Source of the DNA: Xylaria sp. FL1777
Taxonomy: Eukaryota > Ascomycota > Sordariomycetes > Xylariales > Xylariaceae
DNA length: 64,000 nucleotides
Assembly: GCA_022578965.1 (NCBI GenBank)
Contig: MU400529.1
Coordinates: 1-64,000, forward strand
Reading direction: 5' to 3'
Every line of letters begins with the position of its first letter. Within the stretch, counting starts at the first letter, position 1. The position numbers and the translations under genes are program-made. Shown piece after piece: positions 1 through 11,637 of the stretch. The notes beneath the pieces were generated by a model. It was not told where the DNA came from, ran no database searches, and was given only the letters and a program-made list of their open reading frames with translations.

Positions 1-1033
1 TAAATGTTCTGCAAGTGTCTTCGGCTGTAAGCCTTACGAAAGTCCGTAATAGTTGCTGCAACCATTACGTATACCCCCCCCGGGGCGCTATGGTAGGTAT
101 TACCTCTATACGTAAGTATGCACATGTATCGGGCTTGTACTCGCCCAAGTATCATCTGATGATGATGTATGCTTACCCGGCTACTTGTACTTACTTTACA
201 CAGGTGTCAACGCTCTTACGGCTAGGATTTTATTGTAAGTGCTACCTACTACTTAGTAGTGATACTGTCATACTAATGGCTGGCCACTGCCATATAACGT
301 CAAAGATAGTGAGAAGAAGCTGAGGCATGCGGTGTAAATCAATGCAACCATAGTTGTAAAGTGTCACTCGAAGAATGGTAGATCTAATATGGATCGATAA
401 TCGTAAAGAAACACGCGTATAACTGTAACGGTGATTGGTACTACCACATGGCTTAGTAATAGGCATGTAAAATTAAAAAGCCTTACATATACTTAATCAT
501 CTGGAATTTGAATACTCTATCTAACCCTTACATCAGTAAACTTCGCTCAGGGATCTTCGTGTCAGACCGAAAATTCTGTCAGCAACACACTAACGAAACA
601 AGACATGACAAGATAAGACAAGACAAGGTTAAGACAAAATCAAGCTTTCTTACCCCTTAAATATCATAAAGGGCAACCTAGTTGGAATGAAAGCAGTCCC
701 GTCATCAGGGACAGCATTGGTAAATACTTTACACATAATTCAGGCTAGGATTGCAGCCAGTGTATGACATGTACAAAATTCTGCTATTTGCTCGATGTGC
801 TCGTTGTGTCAGGCAGTGTGTTCTATATACTGGAATGTGTACGCCTCTATTAACCTCCACCGCAACATGCTCACAGGCCGATGTCTATATCAAAGCAATG
901 GATTCTCCAGTGGGCGCTCTTCCCTGAAAATACCTCATGCCGACCATGAATTGGCTATTGGTACAACTGTTACTCAAAAGTGGACGAGAAAACAAACATA
1001 AATGTCGATCGTGTCTCATCATCATTCCTATTC
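1..1033. other. intergenic, left edge
   Basis: No convincing gene. Open frames here are short and have no recognisable domain or splice pattern. A short GACAA-rich direct-repeat stretch lies near 603-640. The 3' flank of the NIPA gene begins at the right end. Confidence 0.5.
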
Positions 1034-3338
1034 TTAGAGAAATGCATCGTCATCGCCGCCCGCACCCCGACGGTAAGATGGTAGTGGTGGTGGCGGCGAA
1101 TCCCCCGACGAAGCTCCTCTGCTTTGATTCCGACTCTCGTTCCACTCACGTTGGCTGTCCTCGTACGTAGCTTTCGCCGCTGCTTTGTCATCGCTGTCGT
1201 CGTCTCTTCTCGGAGGACTGCCTGTAAGGCCTCTACCATACCTTGCCGTATGCTTCTCATCCGGTGAAAATGTATCATCATCGTCATCGTAATCATCGTC
1301 GTCGTCGTCCAGGTCATCTGAATCTCCATCATAACGGGGTAGCGCCGGCATCGACTGCGAGTCGCCTGTTACGAGTCCTAACCTCTCCTCCTCAGTCGCA
1401 TTCTTCACCCTTACGCCTCGGTCCGAGTATACCCGTGATCTCATTCCTTGGCGGTGCGGATGCTCGTGCATCGGCGGCAGCGCTGGATCCTGTACTCTGT
1501 CAGCTTGATGCCGACGGAATACATTTTGGAACGAGAATTGCCGACGTGCTGAGCGAGGCTGCTCTCCATGTGGCGGTGGCGTCGGTGGAGCGAGCGACGT
1601 GGTGCTGCCACCTGGCTTTGGTGTCTCTGTGAATTGTATATGGCGATCGCTGTTCTTCGATGAGAAACTAGCCGCACCGGCATATTCAGTATCATGTGTG
1701 TCTGCCGGCAATCCGTAACGAAGTGGGCCAACTTCGCCTTCGTATTCTTGCTCCGGCACTGCGATCTGACTCAGTTGAACCGGATGCATCTGACTTAGCC
1801 TAGACGCACTGCTGTTTAACCTCTCTTGGTGAGGGAGCTCTGGTCGATGCACCAAAACACTGCGTGCGCGGTGACGTATGGTGCCCGCGATGCTAGAAAG
1901 AACGCCTGGCGACATCTGCCTCTCCCTTTCTAGCTCCTCCAGTTCCTCGTCGCTCAATAGCCGCGTCCGACCCAAGGGTGGATGGGGCGTTTGAGCCGGA
2001 CTAGGGCTTGTGAACGGACGGCTCCTGTTACTACCCAGAGTTGTTCTCCTCCGCCGTAGCCCGTCCCACTCAAACTGTTCAGGCTGGCCGTCTTCGCTGA
2101 CCGTGGCTAGCCGCTCCATTTCCTTCTCTTCATGTAGGCGTTTAAATTCCTCCTGTTCCATTTTGCTTCTTGCATTGGAGATTCTTCGTAAGATGGCAGC
2201 GGTACCACGCAAGGCATCAGCCTTGGGCTCAGTTTCAGGCTGCTCTTGTTCGGCAATCGTTTGAATCTGGTCTAAATCGCCGGCGAAAACAGCCGTATCG
2301 GGCACATCTTTGGCCGACTTGGACAGTTGTAGTAGTACCACACCGGAGCAAATGACCAAGAATCCGAACACAACAGTAACAATCTGGATTGCTGTTCCTT
2401 TGAAGCCCCGAAATAGCACCGCTGAAGTGATAATCGTAGTGCTGGTGAAATAGACGTAGTACGTAGGTGTGACCATGGCCGCGTTGAAAATATTTAGCGC
2501 TTTCTATATCCTAGTTAGGAACAGTATCGGCTTAGAAGAATTCTCGACTCACATTGAGGTATATAATTTCAGTCAGAAGAGTCCCCAGTATGAAGACAAA
2601 CAGGACATAGAGGAACCATTGGTTGAACTGAGGAGTGCCGCCGATCTGTGCGACTATCGCGGCACCTAGGCCCTGGGTAGCGACAACGCTCAGGGCCCCA
2701 ATCCAGCTGCAAATGGAGATATATGTAAACATGTTCTTCTTGCCATACCGCGGGCCCGCCCAGAAGGCAAGGAAAATAGCACCCACAATGATGACACCTG
2801 CGTACGATAGAAACCCAGGTGCGATGACGTAGTGCTGCATTTCCTGGATGTTTGCGACAGACGATTCCTGGGGTGCATTGAGGACGATGATGACGGCTCC
2901 AATGATACAAAGAAAGCAGGCTACCTTGCCAATCAAACTGAGCCTTTCCTTTAAGAAGATGGCGGAGAGCACCGTGGAAATAACAACGGATATAGCTCCT
3001 AGTGAGGTGACCAGAATAGCGTCGGTAAAGGCATATGCGACGAAGTTGAGGATCTCGCCCAGAATCATGAGACTCATCCCCGACCACCAGAGGGCGTTTT
3101 TCAGGTAGCCATAACCCTCACCAGCAGCCTGTTGGTATTTTTCATTGGCCTTGAGCAAGCCGATCTTCTTCAATACAAACGATATCCCGATGAAGAGCCC
3201 CGAACCGACGGCCAAGCTGATACCAATGGCCTTGTAGGCCGGGGGGCGAGTGTCTTTGTCTGCATTTGTTGTATCTGTCTCGTTTGCGCGGGCGTATATC
3301 TGGTGCGCTGTCTCGAGTATACGAGCCGTCTGATCCAT
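1034..3338 (-). CDS. NIPA-family (DUF803) magnesium transporter
   Basis: Two exons, 3338-2553 and 2503-1034, joined in phase 0 across a 49-nt intron (GTGAGT donor, CTAAC branch, ATAG acceptor), giving about 751 aa. The N-terminal 350 residues carry the NIPA/DUF803 multi-helix core: the start motif GISLAVGSGLFIGISFVLKK, then GEILNFVAYAF, and after the splice KALNIFNAAMVTPTYYV. Family members move Mg2+ across plasma or endosomal membranes. The remaining 400 residues are a charged, Ser/Pro-rich cytosolic tail with an Asp-run (DDLDDDDDDYDDDDD), typical of filamentous-fungal members. I chose the ATG at 3338. The open frame extends upstream only from a TTG at 3464 through a GGA microsatellite that would encode polyserine, so that part is probably 5' leader. 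Family assignment is firm; ion specificity is inferred. Confidence 0.9.
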
Positions 3339-3383
3339 GGCAGGCGTCGTCTTGAGAAGGAGGCGGTTGGAAGTGGACGTGAG

Positions 3384-3425
3384 GGAGGAGGAGGAGGAGG
3401 AGGAGGAGGAGGAGGAGGAGGAGGA
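3384..3425. repeat. (GGA)n microsatellite in the NIPA leader
   Basis: An uninterrupted GGA/GAG run of about 13-14 units sits 46-87 bp upstream of the NIPA start codon. It reads as TCC on the transcript strand, so the leader has a CU-rich tract. Confidence 0.9.
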
Positions 3426-6277
3426 TGACGACAACGAGGACCGGGGTCGTCTCCTGTCAATCAATCTTGTATAGCGATCCTGCTATCCGCTTGAAATTGG
3501 CTTGACATACGTTCGTTCGCGACAGGTCGCGACAGGTTGGTGTATGTTCGCCCGTGTAATCTCTTCTCTCCAGAATGCTAAAATTCCAAAATTATGCGAT
3601 TCAACCTAGGGTGGTGTTCGATAGCTATTACTCTGCTCCGCTCTCTTTCTTTTGCCCAGCCTATCTCTTTTGTTCCCCGTTCCTTAGGTAGTGCACCGCA
3701 GTATACTTGCGGATTCCAGTTATAATTGGGCGCCTAAAACGGGGTCGCATGTGAGCGTGTTGGGAAACTTGAAACGAACGTAACCAGCGAGGTACGATAT
3801 CAAGTGGTGTCTCTTATGGTCGATTGGCCTTTGCTGTCTTGCCAAGATGTGGCAGCGGTTGAGTGGTTGGTCGTCAGCTGCCGTTGCCAGGGTCGTGGGA
3901 TTGTTGGAATCGTTACTTTGTCGGTGTGCGCCTAAGAGAGTAAGAGAGTAAGAGAGGAGAGAAAGAGAGATGCGTATTCTAATGGATGGACATATCCAAA
4001 GTCGATTTGATGGTATATCACGACACACAAGCAAGGTTAGAAAACGAGGTTTGCTCAAGGAGGCATCACGGTAGGAAACGTCGAGAATGCCTGGTAGCTG
4101 GTAGCAGCTGCTATCGCTGCCAACTGCTACGTTGCGCGCGCGTAGGGTATAGGTGCAGCATCATTGGGGCGGAGCACTGCGTGTAACTTCCAAGATCTGG
4201 ATCAGTCGCTAGTGCGCAAAGGCCCCGCCCGTTCACCGAGAGACGAGATGATCGTTGGTGGGGGCTCTTTCTTTGACCTGCCTTGCTTTATTTAGTAGCA
4301 TACTGCGTAGGTAGTTTATCCACCCCCCCGGGATCTAGACTTACACAGGTTGGACCTACTGCGCAATGTAGATAAAAGCCTTTGTAGTCTAGTCTATGAA
4401 ATGGCTGAATTCAAAGCACCAATACGCGACGGCGGCATCATGACTTCATCGACAGGTGACATGTTGGTGTATCCATACATGTATGTGTCGACCTTCTCTC
4501 TTTTCCTGCTCCCCCCAGCTCTCTCCAGTACATTGCTAAGATTGTCAATGTCAAGTCTTCATATGACTATAGCTGTAAGGAATTTCGGGCATTACATATA
4601 CAGGTGGCGCCAAAATTGAAACATCCCCAACTCCACCATCCAGGCTAGCGATCTGTTCCAGTGTTCCCCGCCAGCAGCCCATTCATACGTACCTAGGTAC
4701 CTACACGAGGAGATAGATAGTGGCCTTGAAGCTTCTGTGTATTGTACATTTGCATCCTCTCTTAGTCTTCTAGTCAGTCTGCTAATCACTAATTAATTCA
4801 ATAAGCTCACTCAATAAGATCAGATAGTCACTCGTTGAGACTTCTTTTGTCATGCCAAATGACGATTAAGATGTCATAATGCAACCGTACAGCGTTACAT
4901 CACATCCCTACAGTTTTGAGCGGTGATGTCACCAGACACAACCTAAATAGTTCTTTTACCCAGACCATGATAGTTGAAAATGGTAGCTGAGCTATCTAGG
5001 TACGTATTTGCTTTGCCACCCACACTTTTAGTACAGACCATCTATGTAGAATACGAACGACCCGTGTCCGAAGTTCAGCACAACGCCTGTAGTGCGTCCT
5101 GAAGTATGCCAGCTGTGTAAGCTGGGCAATCCTTCGTGGCATATCCTTTTCCAAGGATCTTTAGCGGAACAATCCCTGCCAAGCAACGATATTAGTAAAG
5201 AGACGTCACTGCACCCTAACACTAAAGAATATATAGGTACCTACCGGTAATCTATCTGAATGGCAAGACTGGATTGTACCTGTTCATCTGTATTTTCTGG
5301 TCCTCCAACAGATCCAGGCGTGGGTTACTAAAGTCCGTTGCATACAGCTAATGGACGTAGTGCATGGGCTGATTACAGCTGAGCAAGTAGGTAGGACTTA
5401 AGTACCTTCATATGGTGGGTCTGATAGATGGAGGACCCCGGCCTGTTGGGATCCACACATAGCCCTTATTACTTTATAGGTAGGTAAAGTAATACATACA
5501 TGTATATCCTATGGCATGAGTGCATGTAGGCAGGTGAGCGAGAGTCCAGCCATTTGACCTTCCCTTCCAGGACGTGTGAAAAAGTATATAGTTGAGGTTT
5601 AAGTCCCTTGAGATGTTTTGTGACTAGAATTCTTTGTAATGCGTTTCAATCTAGCAGTATTTCCCCTGAGTTTGGGAACTATACAGGTTCTTCCTCATAG
5701 CATATAGATGAATCAGGCTTTCCCCCTTCGGCTCACCCCTCGGCGACTCTAACATCCAATTCAAGGAAACCCAACAGATATCTGGCAACTTACCCTTGAG
5801 ATAGAATGAGCCAAAGGAAAAGGTTCCATTCCCAACGTTCCCTGACCCAGCTGCCACAAGGTAAGAGGTATGCCCCAGCACCGGGCTGAGAGTTTGCAAA
5901 GAGCTCCTTAAATAAGTTCTCACTCGACTTGCGTTCCTTTCGCTGATAGAACCGAAGCTGAGGAAAGTACAGGGGAAAGAGAGAAACGCGGAGAATACGG
6001 CTAAAGACTGTTATTATTTATTATGAATTAAGGGCCAGAAAAGTAATTGTCCTATCTTCTAGTTCTGTGTTTAGTCTCATAACTATTCTCATAACCATTT
6101 AACAAGAACGCAGGGTAGTGAATGTAAATGACTAGGACTAGTATTAATATATGAAGGAAATATACTATTGTAATTGTTCTTATTATTAGTGTAACTTAAT
6201 TCTTAAAATCAACTAGCTGAGCGGAGAAGTCCTTTGCTGTTCGTAGTAGCTATTTAGTATGTGCTTCAAGGTCGCAC
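3426..6277. other. long intergenic, no gene recognised
   Basis: This is the promoter side of the NIPA gene plus the 3' side of the FAD monooxygenase. I see CT-rich and GAGA-rich tracts (3635-3700, 3936-3970), a TACTGCGTAG word at 4301 and a TACCTAGGTA palindrome near 4691. An open frame at 5651-5923 on the minus strand has no recognisable domain. The 5980-6240 part is very AT-rich. Confidence 0.5.
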
Positions 6278-7691
6278 TTATGCTTCCTTCAACAACTCTT
6301 CGTAGTCGGGGAGATCCCAATCCTTCACTTGCTCCTTTAACATCATGGCACCGACATTGACCCGGAAGAATGACACAACAGAAGCAAAAACATATACTAA
6401 GGAAACACCAAAAGCAGACGACAACAACGAATACCCCCAGCCTGACCCCTCTCCGATCCCTTTTTGTACCTGGTCCATAAAAGGCCGGAATTTCGTGTCG
6501 TAAGATGCTAGAGCCTTGGCAATATTGTCTCCGGTGTTAGACTTTCCGGCCAGCTTCCTCGTGCCTCTTCCGCAGTGTCTGCCGATTTCGCCCGCAAGAA
6601 TGTACGCACCAACAATGCTTGAAGTAGTCCCCATGCCCGTATTCGCTGTAGGGCACCAAGCGGCGTCGCCAACGAGAACAACACGCCCACGGAACCATCG
6701 ATCAAGCTTCACGAGCGCCATGCGCTCGAGATAGAAGTCGTTGTCAGTGTTCATGGCCTGCACAAAGGTTTCCGTCTCCCATCCCGCGCCCCGCATCATC
6801 TCTGTCATGACCGCCTTCTCGGCCTTGACGTCTCCCCGGGGAACGTTGTCGAAGGCGTCGGTCTTGCCGCCGATGTATACCTGCAATTTCTCGGGGTTTG
6901 ATCTCCGGATCATGAATCCTCTATTGCCCGGCGCCATGTAGACGGTGGCGAGATAGTCTTCTCCTTCTCGCATCGGCCGAGGCATGGTGAAATAGCCGGA
7001 GACTACACCATCTAGTGGGCGGAGCCCATCCTTAACGCCTGGTCCAAGCATCATCTTGCGGGTGCGTGAGTTGAGACCATCAGCACCGACCACTGCCATT
7101 TTTCGATGTTACCACACGAGAAATTTTGGAGATTTAGGTTGTACAAAGGAGCCCATCAGGGTTAGAAATAAACTAAGAGGAAAGGAGAGAGAAAAAGTGT
7201 TTGAGAAAATCCAGATGTAATTTACCTAGATCAAAAGAATCGTTCTTGCCATCTGCAAAACTGACCGCCACAGAACTACCCCTATCGTCAAGTTTCTCGA
7301 TGGAAGTCCCAAAGACGAACTTGGTGCCATGTTTAACGGCGGCATCGTGTAATATACGACAGATATCGCCTCTCATGATCTCAAACTCGGTGGTGAAGTT
7401 CTGCACGCCCTCGCCGGGGGCAGTGGCCGGGAAAAAGGCGCGTCGTCGGCCGTTCTTATCGACGAGCTGCATGCCCTTTTCCGGAGCCACCTGGGCCTCG
7501 AAAGCTTCCTTCAGGCCCATTCGCTTCATGACTTCGATGCCGTGCCCTCGGAGATCTAGTTGGAGGCCGGTGTCCCGTAGGCTAGGGAACCGCTCGACTA
7601 CCGTGATGTCGTGGCCTATCTTCGATAGCCAGAAGGCGAGGGCGTTGCCCGCGATACCGCCGCCACTTATGAGGATCTTGAGGGGCGGCAT
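6278..7691 (-). CDS. FAD-dependent monooxygenase (class A, PHBH fold)
   Basis: Two exons, 7691-7226 and 7092-6278, with a 133-nt phase-1 intron, giving 426 aa. The join rebuilds the family motif FDLVVGADGLNSRTR. The N-terminal Rossmann motif SGGGIAGNALAFWLSK binds the FAD ADP moiety. The DG motif is at the exon junction, and GRVVLVGDAAWCPTANTG is the GD motif that contacts the FAD ribityl chain. Such enzymes use NAD(P)H and O2 to hydroxylate aromatic or polyketide substrates; the substrate cannot be told from sequence. A hydrophobic stretch near the C-terminus (SLVYVFASVVSFF) may touch a membrane. It lies on the same strand as the Zn2Cys6 gene 700 bp upstream, and both promoters share sequence words. 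Confidence 0.9.
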
Positions 7692-8387
7692 GATATCGTT
7701 ACTCGAGTGCCGTATTTAAATTCAGGAGAGTCTGGGGATAAGTTGTCTATGTCGTTACTAGGTGTTGTTAGTTCGTCTTGCTAATGGAAGCTATTTTAGC
7801 TGCCGAGTAAAAGCAAAACGAGGGAAATAGATGTAGGCAGCTATTTATCACTAGGACGGAGGCTTCCGATAATCCGTTCATCTCGGTATATTGAAAACAG
7901 GGTTATATTATCTCTGGCTCTTGGGCAGCTTCATATTGGCTCTCGGCCGATGTGGCCGCATAAGCCGCGAATTCACCGAAGGCTGTCGCTGCTTGGTCCT
8001 GAACATATGTGTCATCACATTTCCCATGACTATATTGATTTGTGCATTATATAATTTAGCTTAGATACCGAAATCCTTCAAGACAACCCTTTCATCGTGT
8101 TTCTCTGCATTATGTGCCTACTGGGTGCGAAGAGATGTTCCTGAAAACTGTAGCTAGCTACTTCTCGAAATTGTATTAATGGAGTAGTTACGATTATCAA
8201 TGTTGGGATTACAAATTCCCTCTTTCTTCTCTATATCTTAACTTAGGATGGGAAGCGGCGGGTTGACCCGTGAGGGTCTACAAGCCGCACTATGAAATTT
8301 ATCTACTACGTATTGATGTACATACATCGCTAATGTCTAAAAACTAGTAGCGAGGATAAGTAATTATAAAATTCGTCCATTATATCA
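7692..8387. other. intergenic / promoter of FAD monooxygenase
   Basis: Promoter of the monooxygenase (upstream is to the right) and 3' flank of the regulator. It holds the GC-rich words GGCTCTC (7938) and ATAAGCCGCG (7960) that recur in the regulator's own promoter. Confidence 0.5.
7938..7969. promoter_or_regulatory. candidate regulator site upstream of FAD monooxygenase
   Basis: GGCTCTC followed by CCGA and the ten-mer ATAAGCCGCG, about 250-280 bp upstream of the monooxygenase start. The same two words occur in the same order at 10818-10839 in front of the neighbouring Zn2Cys6 gene. CCG/CGG triplets, the usual contacts of such regulators, are frequent here. Function is inferred. Confidence 0.4.
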
Positions 8388-10664
8388 CTAAAATTCATTT
8401 CCGTTCGGGAAAAAGAAGTCGAGACTAAATTCCAGCCCAAACGTATCCTGCTCACCATCTAAGCTTGACGATGTCAGACTGCCGTCGTCGGGAGACGGCA
8501 ATGGGGCAGCTCTCGCCCGCGTCTGCAGTATGTCGTGACAAAGAATAAGGCTGTCTCGTGCATTCTGGGTCATTGTGAACTCGCACAATGCGTCCTTGTC
8601 CGCTGCGTTCGCCAGGGCGAGGACGATGCCCAGAAACATCGGGCCCTTGATATTTGTTTCGCCTTGCCGAATCCGTTCCCACGACAGCACAGCGATGTCA
8701 TGGAGAGCTTGTTTGAGGAACCCCAGCTGTCTTGTACTATGTTGGAATGTCCCGTCGTCGCGCTGGGCCTGAGCTTGGACGAGAAGTTCCAGCGAGATAG
8801 CAGACGTTGCGAACCTGAACCCTTCTCGGAACATCCCGCCCCCAGTAGCCATTAGCCGGGAGAAGTGCTCGTCTGGCTCCGGAGAAATAAAAGCTAGAGA
8901 TGCTTCTAGAACGACTTTTTTCGAGTAGTTGAATAAAGGGTTCGTACGTCCTTCGCTGGCGAATGGGCAATGCAAAGGTATTAAGAATCGACGCACCAGG
9001 TAATCACAGTAATTACGTTGAAATGCGGTCACACCGGCCTCCCTGTTTTCCGTTGCGAACTTATTACATGCTTGACAGGCACTTGTAATTTCCGGGCTAA
9101 GTGCGAGGACGTCTGGGTACGCTATTTCGGAATGTAGGCCATTTAAAAGCTGGACAATCCGAAGGCGGCTTTGAAGAGAGTCGATTAATAGGAGCTGCAT
9201 CGCTGTGGAGGTGTAGGTCCCTCTAGGGTGTGGTTGCAGTGCTGTAACTGACTCATCAATCTCATCGTCGTTGTTATTCGAAGGGCTCTCGGTATCGAAG
9301 TCCTCCAGTGATATCCGAGGCGGCATCGCAGAATCTAAGGAGGACTGTACGAGAAATTCGAGAATGGTATACCATAAGCGCCTGCGGACTTCAGCCTGCA
9401 ATAAGGACATGCTTGGAAGATGCTTGGGGTCCCGATGCAAACCTATCTGCATAGCCCTATGAATAAGCGACCCCATAGATAACCACACGAGATCACCGCC
9501 AATTGAGAATATCTGTCGGGCAAGCATCGCCAAACAATGGACTTGTAACCCGAGGACGTCTAAACGGTCTTTCTCAAGAGGTCCTGATAGCCAAGCCTGA
9601 ACCGTATATATCCACTGTTGGACTCTACCGCGCAGCTCAGTATCTGGACCGGCTTCACCGTGAAGACTCGATCCGATGCCGATAACGAGGAGAATTTTGA
9701 GTCGTTGTCCCGTAGTAACGTATTCAGGATTCTCCCATATTTTTGGATATTCGACCCAAAAGCTAGGTTCGTGTAGAATCCTGTGCGCTGGCTCAAAACA
9801 CCGGAAGTAGACGGCCGCCATAGCATCTGCTATCTCGCGGGGTGGTGGCTCAAGAGACGGCCTCGGAGATGAGAGGGATCTACTTGGCCTGTTGACCTTG
9901 AGGTTTCTGGCAATCCTCTTGCATCTCTTGTAGAGATCATCGACCTCAACAATCAGAGCCTTCGTCTCGTCGTTTTGAAATGAGGTACTTTCACCGCCGC
10001 CACAGGCTACCTCAAAACATTTATAAACGAGGTGGAACTTGTCGCATGGTTAGCCAGGTGTCTCTGAGAGGAGTGAACTATGACCTACCTCTGGCGCCGT
10101 ACCCATCCAGTCACTCCATCTCAGGAGTCGCGTTTTCTTCAAAGTTATCTCCGAGTCCCGAAGGCCAGCATGACGAGTGAGTATATGCCGTCCCGTCTCG
10201 GCAAGCCCATGGACAGGACTTGCGACAGATAACTCCTCGAGTTTTCGTACCCTCTGCCTGAGATCACGAAAGTCCGATGGTATCTCTTGAGTTCGGGTCG
10301 GATTTAGACTCTCATTATGACTGGTATCAGCTGAACACTCCGCAGGCGGAGCTACAGGGGCTGTTGCATATACGTTTAAAGATGATGAATAATACCCATG
10401 TCCTGTGGCAGGCGCATCTTCATGAATGACCCGGGTTTGAGGAAGAGGCGAAGTCGCCGGACTTGAGGTTGCGGGCCGCTCGGCATCCTTCTGTTGGTGC
10501 CCCTGGATAGCGGCGGAATCACTGCCGTCCCCCCGGTATGTACAATGAGTGTTCGTAAAGACGCAGCGTGCGCAAGGGTTAGCCCGATCGCACTTGATCT
10601 TTCGACGCCGACAAGTAAGACACGACAAGGCGGGTCTGCGGCGTCGACGGGGTGGTTCTTCCAT
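8388..10664 (-). CDS. Zn2Cys6 transcription factor with fungal-specific TF domain
   Basis: Two exons, 10664-10089 and 10010-8388, phase 0, 78-nt intron, 732 aa. The binuclear zinc cluster is C15-x2-C18-x6-C25-x5-C31-x2-C34-x6-C41, with a basic run before it. A short heptad-like linker (DFRDLRQRVRKLEEL) follows and may dimerise. The middle-homology domain (PF04082 type) begins near residue 257 (AVYFRCFEPAHRILHEPSF) and includes LQAEVRRRLWYTILEF. The frame extends upstream only through a TTG at 10703, so I took the ATG at 10664. It lies between a FAD monooxygenase and an aldolase and probably regulates one or both. The shared promoter words support this, but the target is not proven. Confidence 0.9.
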
Positions 10665-10790
10665 GTACGTTGGTCGCTTAGGCACTCGGCCGTATATTAC
10701 CAACAGGGGCGCCTAACACCTTCATTTATTGGAAATATGTATGCGCGTTATGAGTTAGCAGAAGATAGGCAAATTTTGCTTGACGAGTGA

Positions 10791-10807
10791 ATTATGTCGG
10801 ACATAAT
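10791..10807. promoter_or_regulatory. 17-bp palindrome upstream of Zn2Cys6 gene
   Basis: ATTATGTC-G-GACATAAT is a perfect inverted repeat with a one-base centre, about 130 bp upstream of the regulator start codon. It is a candidate operator for a dimeric regulator, possibly autoregulatory. Confidence 0.45.
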
Positions 10808-10817
10808 GAATTTGCCG

Positions 10818-10839
10818 GGCTCTCCCCGAATAAGCCGCG
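10818..10839. promoter_or_regulatory. candidate regulator site upstream of Zn2Cys6 gene
   Basis: GGCTCTC, then CCCGA and ATAAGCCGCG, matching in order the words at 7938-7969 in front of the monooxygenase, but with a 5-nt instead of a 15-nt gap. Inferred binding site. Confidence 0.4.
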
Positions 10840-11637
10840 CCTATATCCGCAGCCAGTTCGTCCGCGTTTCCCCCGACACTTGTAATTGAATTTAAGTTTA
10901 TTCAACATGGCAGCGAGTCATATAACTCCCGTGGGGAATCGAGCAAAGATCAAGAAAACAACGAAATTTCGATATAGATATGGAGAAAGTACCTATAAAT
11001 GTTGCAAACTCAAGGCTTCGAAGCGTTTTCACATCACGTAATGAAGAATGAAAAGGCCTAAAACGTACTGCGTAGATGAAGTGAAGACCCTTGCAGGGTT
11101 TAAATACTGGGTCAGTCCTCTGGAAGATTACCTCTCCTATATATTGTCGTCACTACTTTGAGGCCATTTGATCTACCTGGAGTGCCGACGTGAGAAGGAA
11201 ATTAGCTTACAAGTCGGCGTAAGAATACGGATTTCATTTCAAGGAGCGCTACCGTAATACCTTAGTAGAAACTTTAATATCTGTCCTGACACCGTTTAGA
11301 TGTACGGACTAGAAACAACACCATCGGCTCTCTCTCCTGACCTGCAAGCTCCCCGCAAAAAATTCCTCGACATAGGAAGAAAGTAACTCTCAGACGTACG
11401 GTAGGGAGATTCGTGTAACTCGGACAAGGGTGGAGTAGGTATCTCTTATATTTATGCGCAGTATTTTCTAGAGTCCCGGTAGTTGCCCCGCAAGCCGTGG
11501 AGTTGGGGTAAGGTATCCCACCGGCCCCATTGAAAACGCTCATCCACTTGGAGAGCTCATGGCGTGGAACGCAGCTTCAATAAGCCGTTTTTGAACGGAA
11601 CTGAGATGGTTTTTGAATAGCTTGCGGATCTTCACCA

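Larger units (their letters stand above)
10665..11637. other. intergenic, divergent promoter region
   Basis: Divergent promoter region for the Zn2Cys6 gene (minus) and the aldolase (plus). It contains a 17-bp palindrome at 10791, the shared words at 10818-10839 and TACTGCGTAG at 11066. I see no further coding region. Confidence 0.5.

Noticed and set aside
3170..3460. Proline-rich open frame on the minus strand
   Set aside because: Shadow of the GGA tract and of the NIPA first exon in another frame.
3339..3464. N-terminal polyserine extension of the NIPA protein
   Set aside because: Opens with TTG in a microsatellite; the ATG at 3338 fits the family.
5651..5923. 90-codon minus-strand frame
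   Set aside because: No domain, no splice partner and no promoter-like context; possible by chance in this length of DNA.
7093..7225. Frameshift or pseudogene in the FAD monooxygenase
   Set aside because: The break between the two frames is a normal phase-1 intron that rebuilds the GADG motif.
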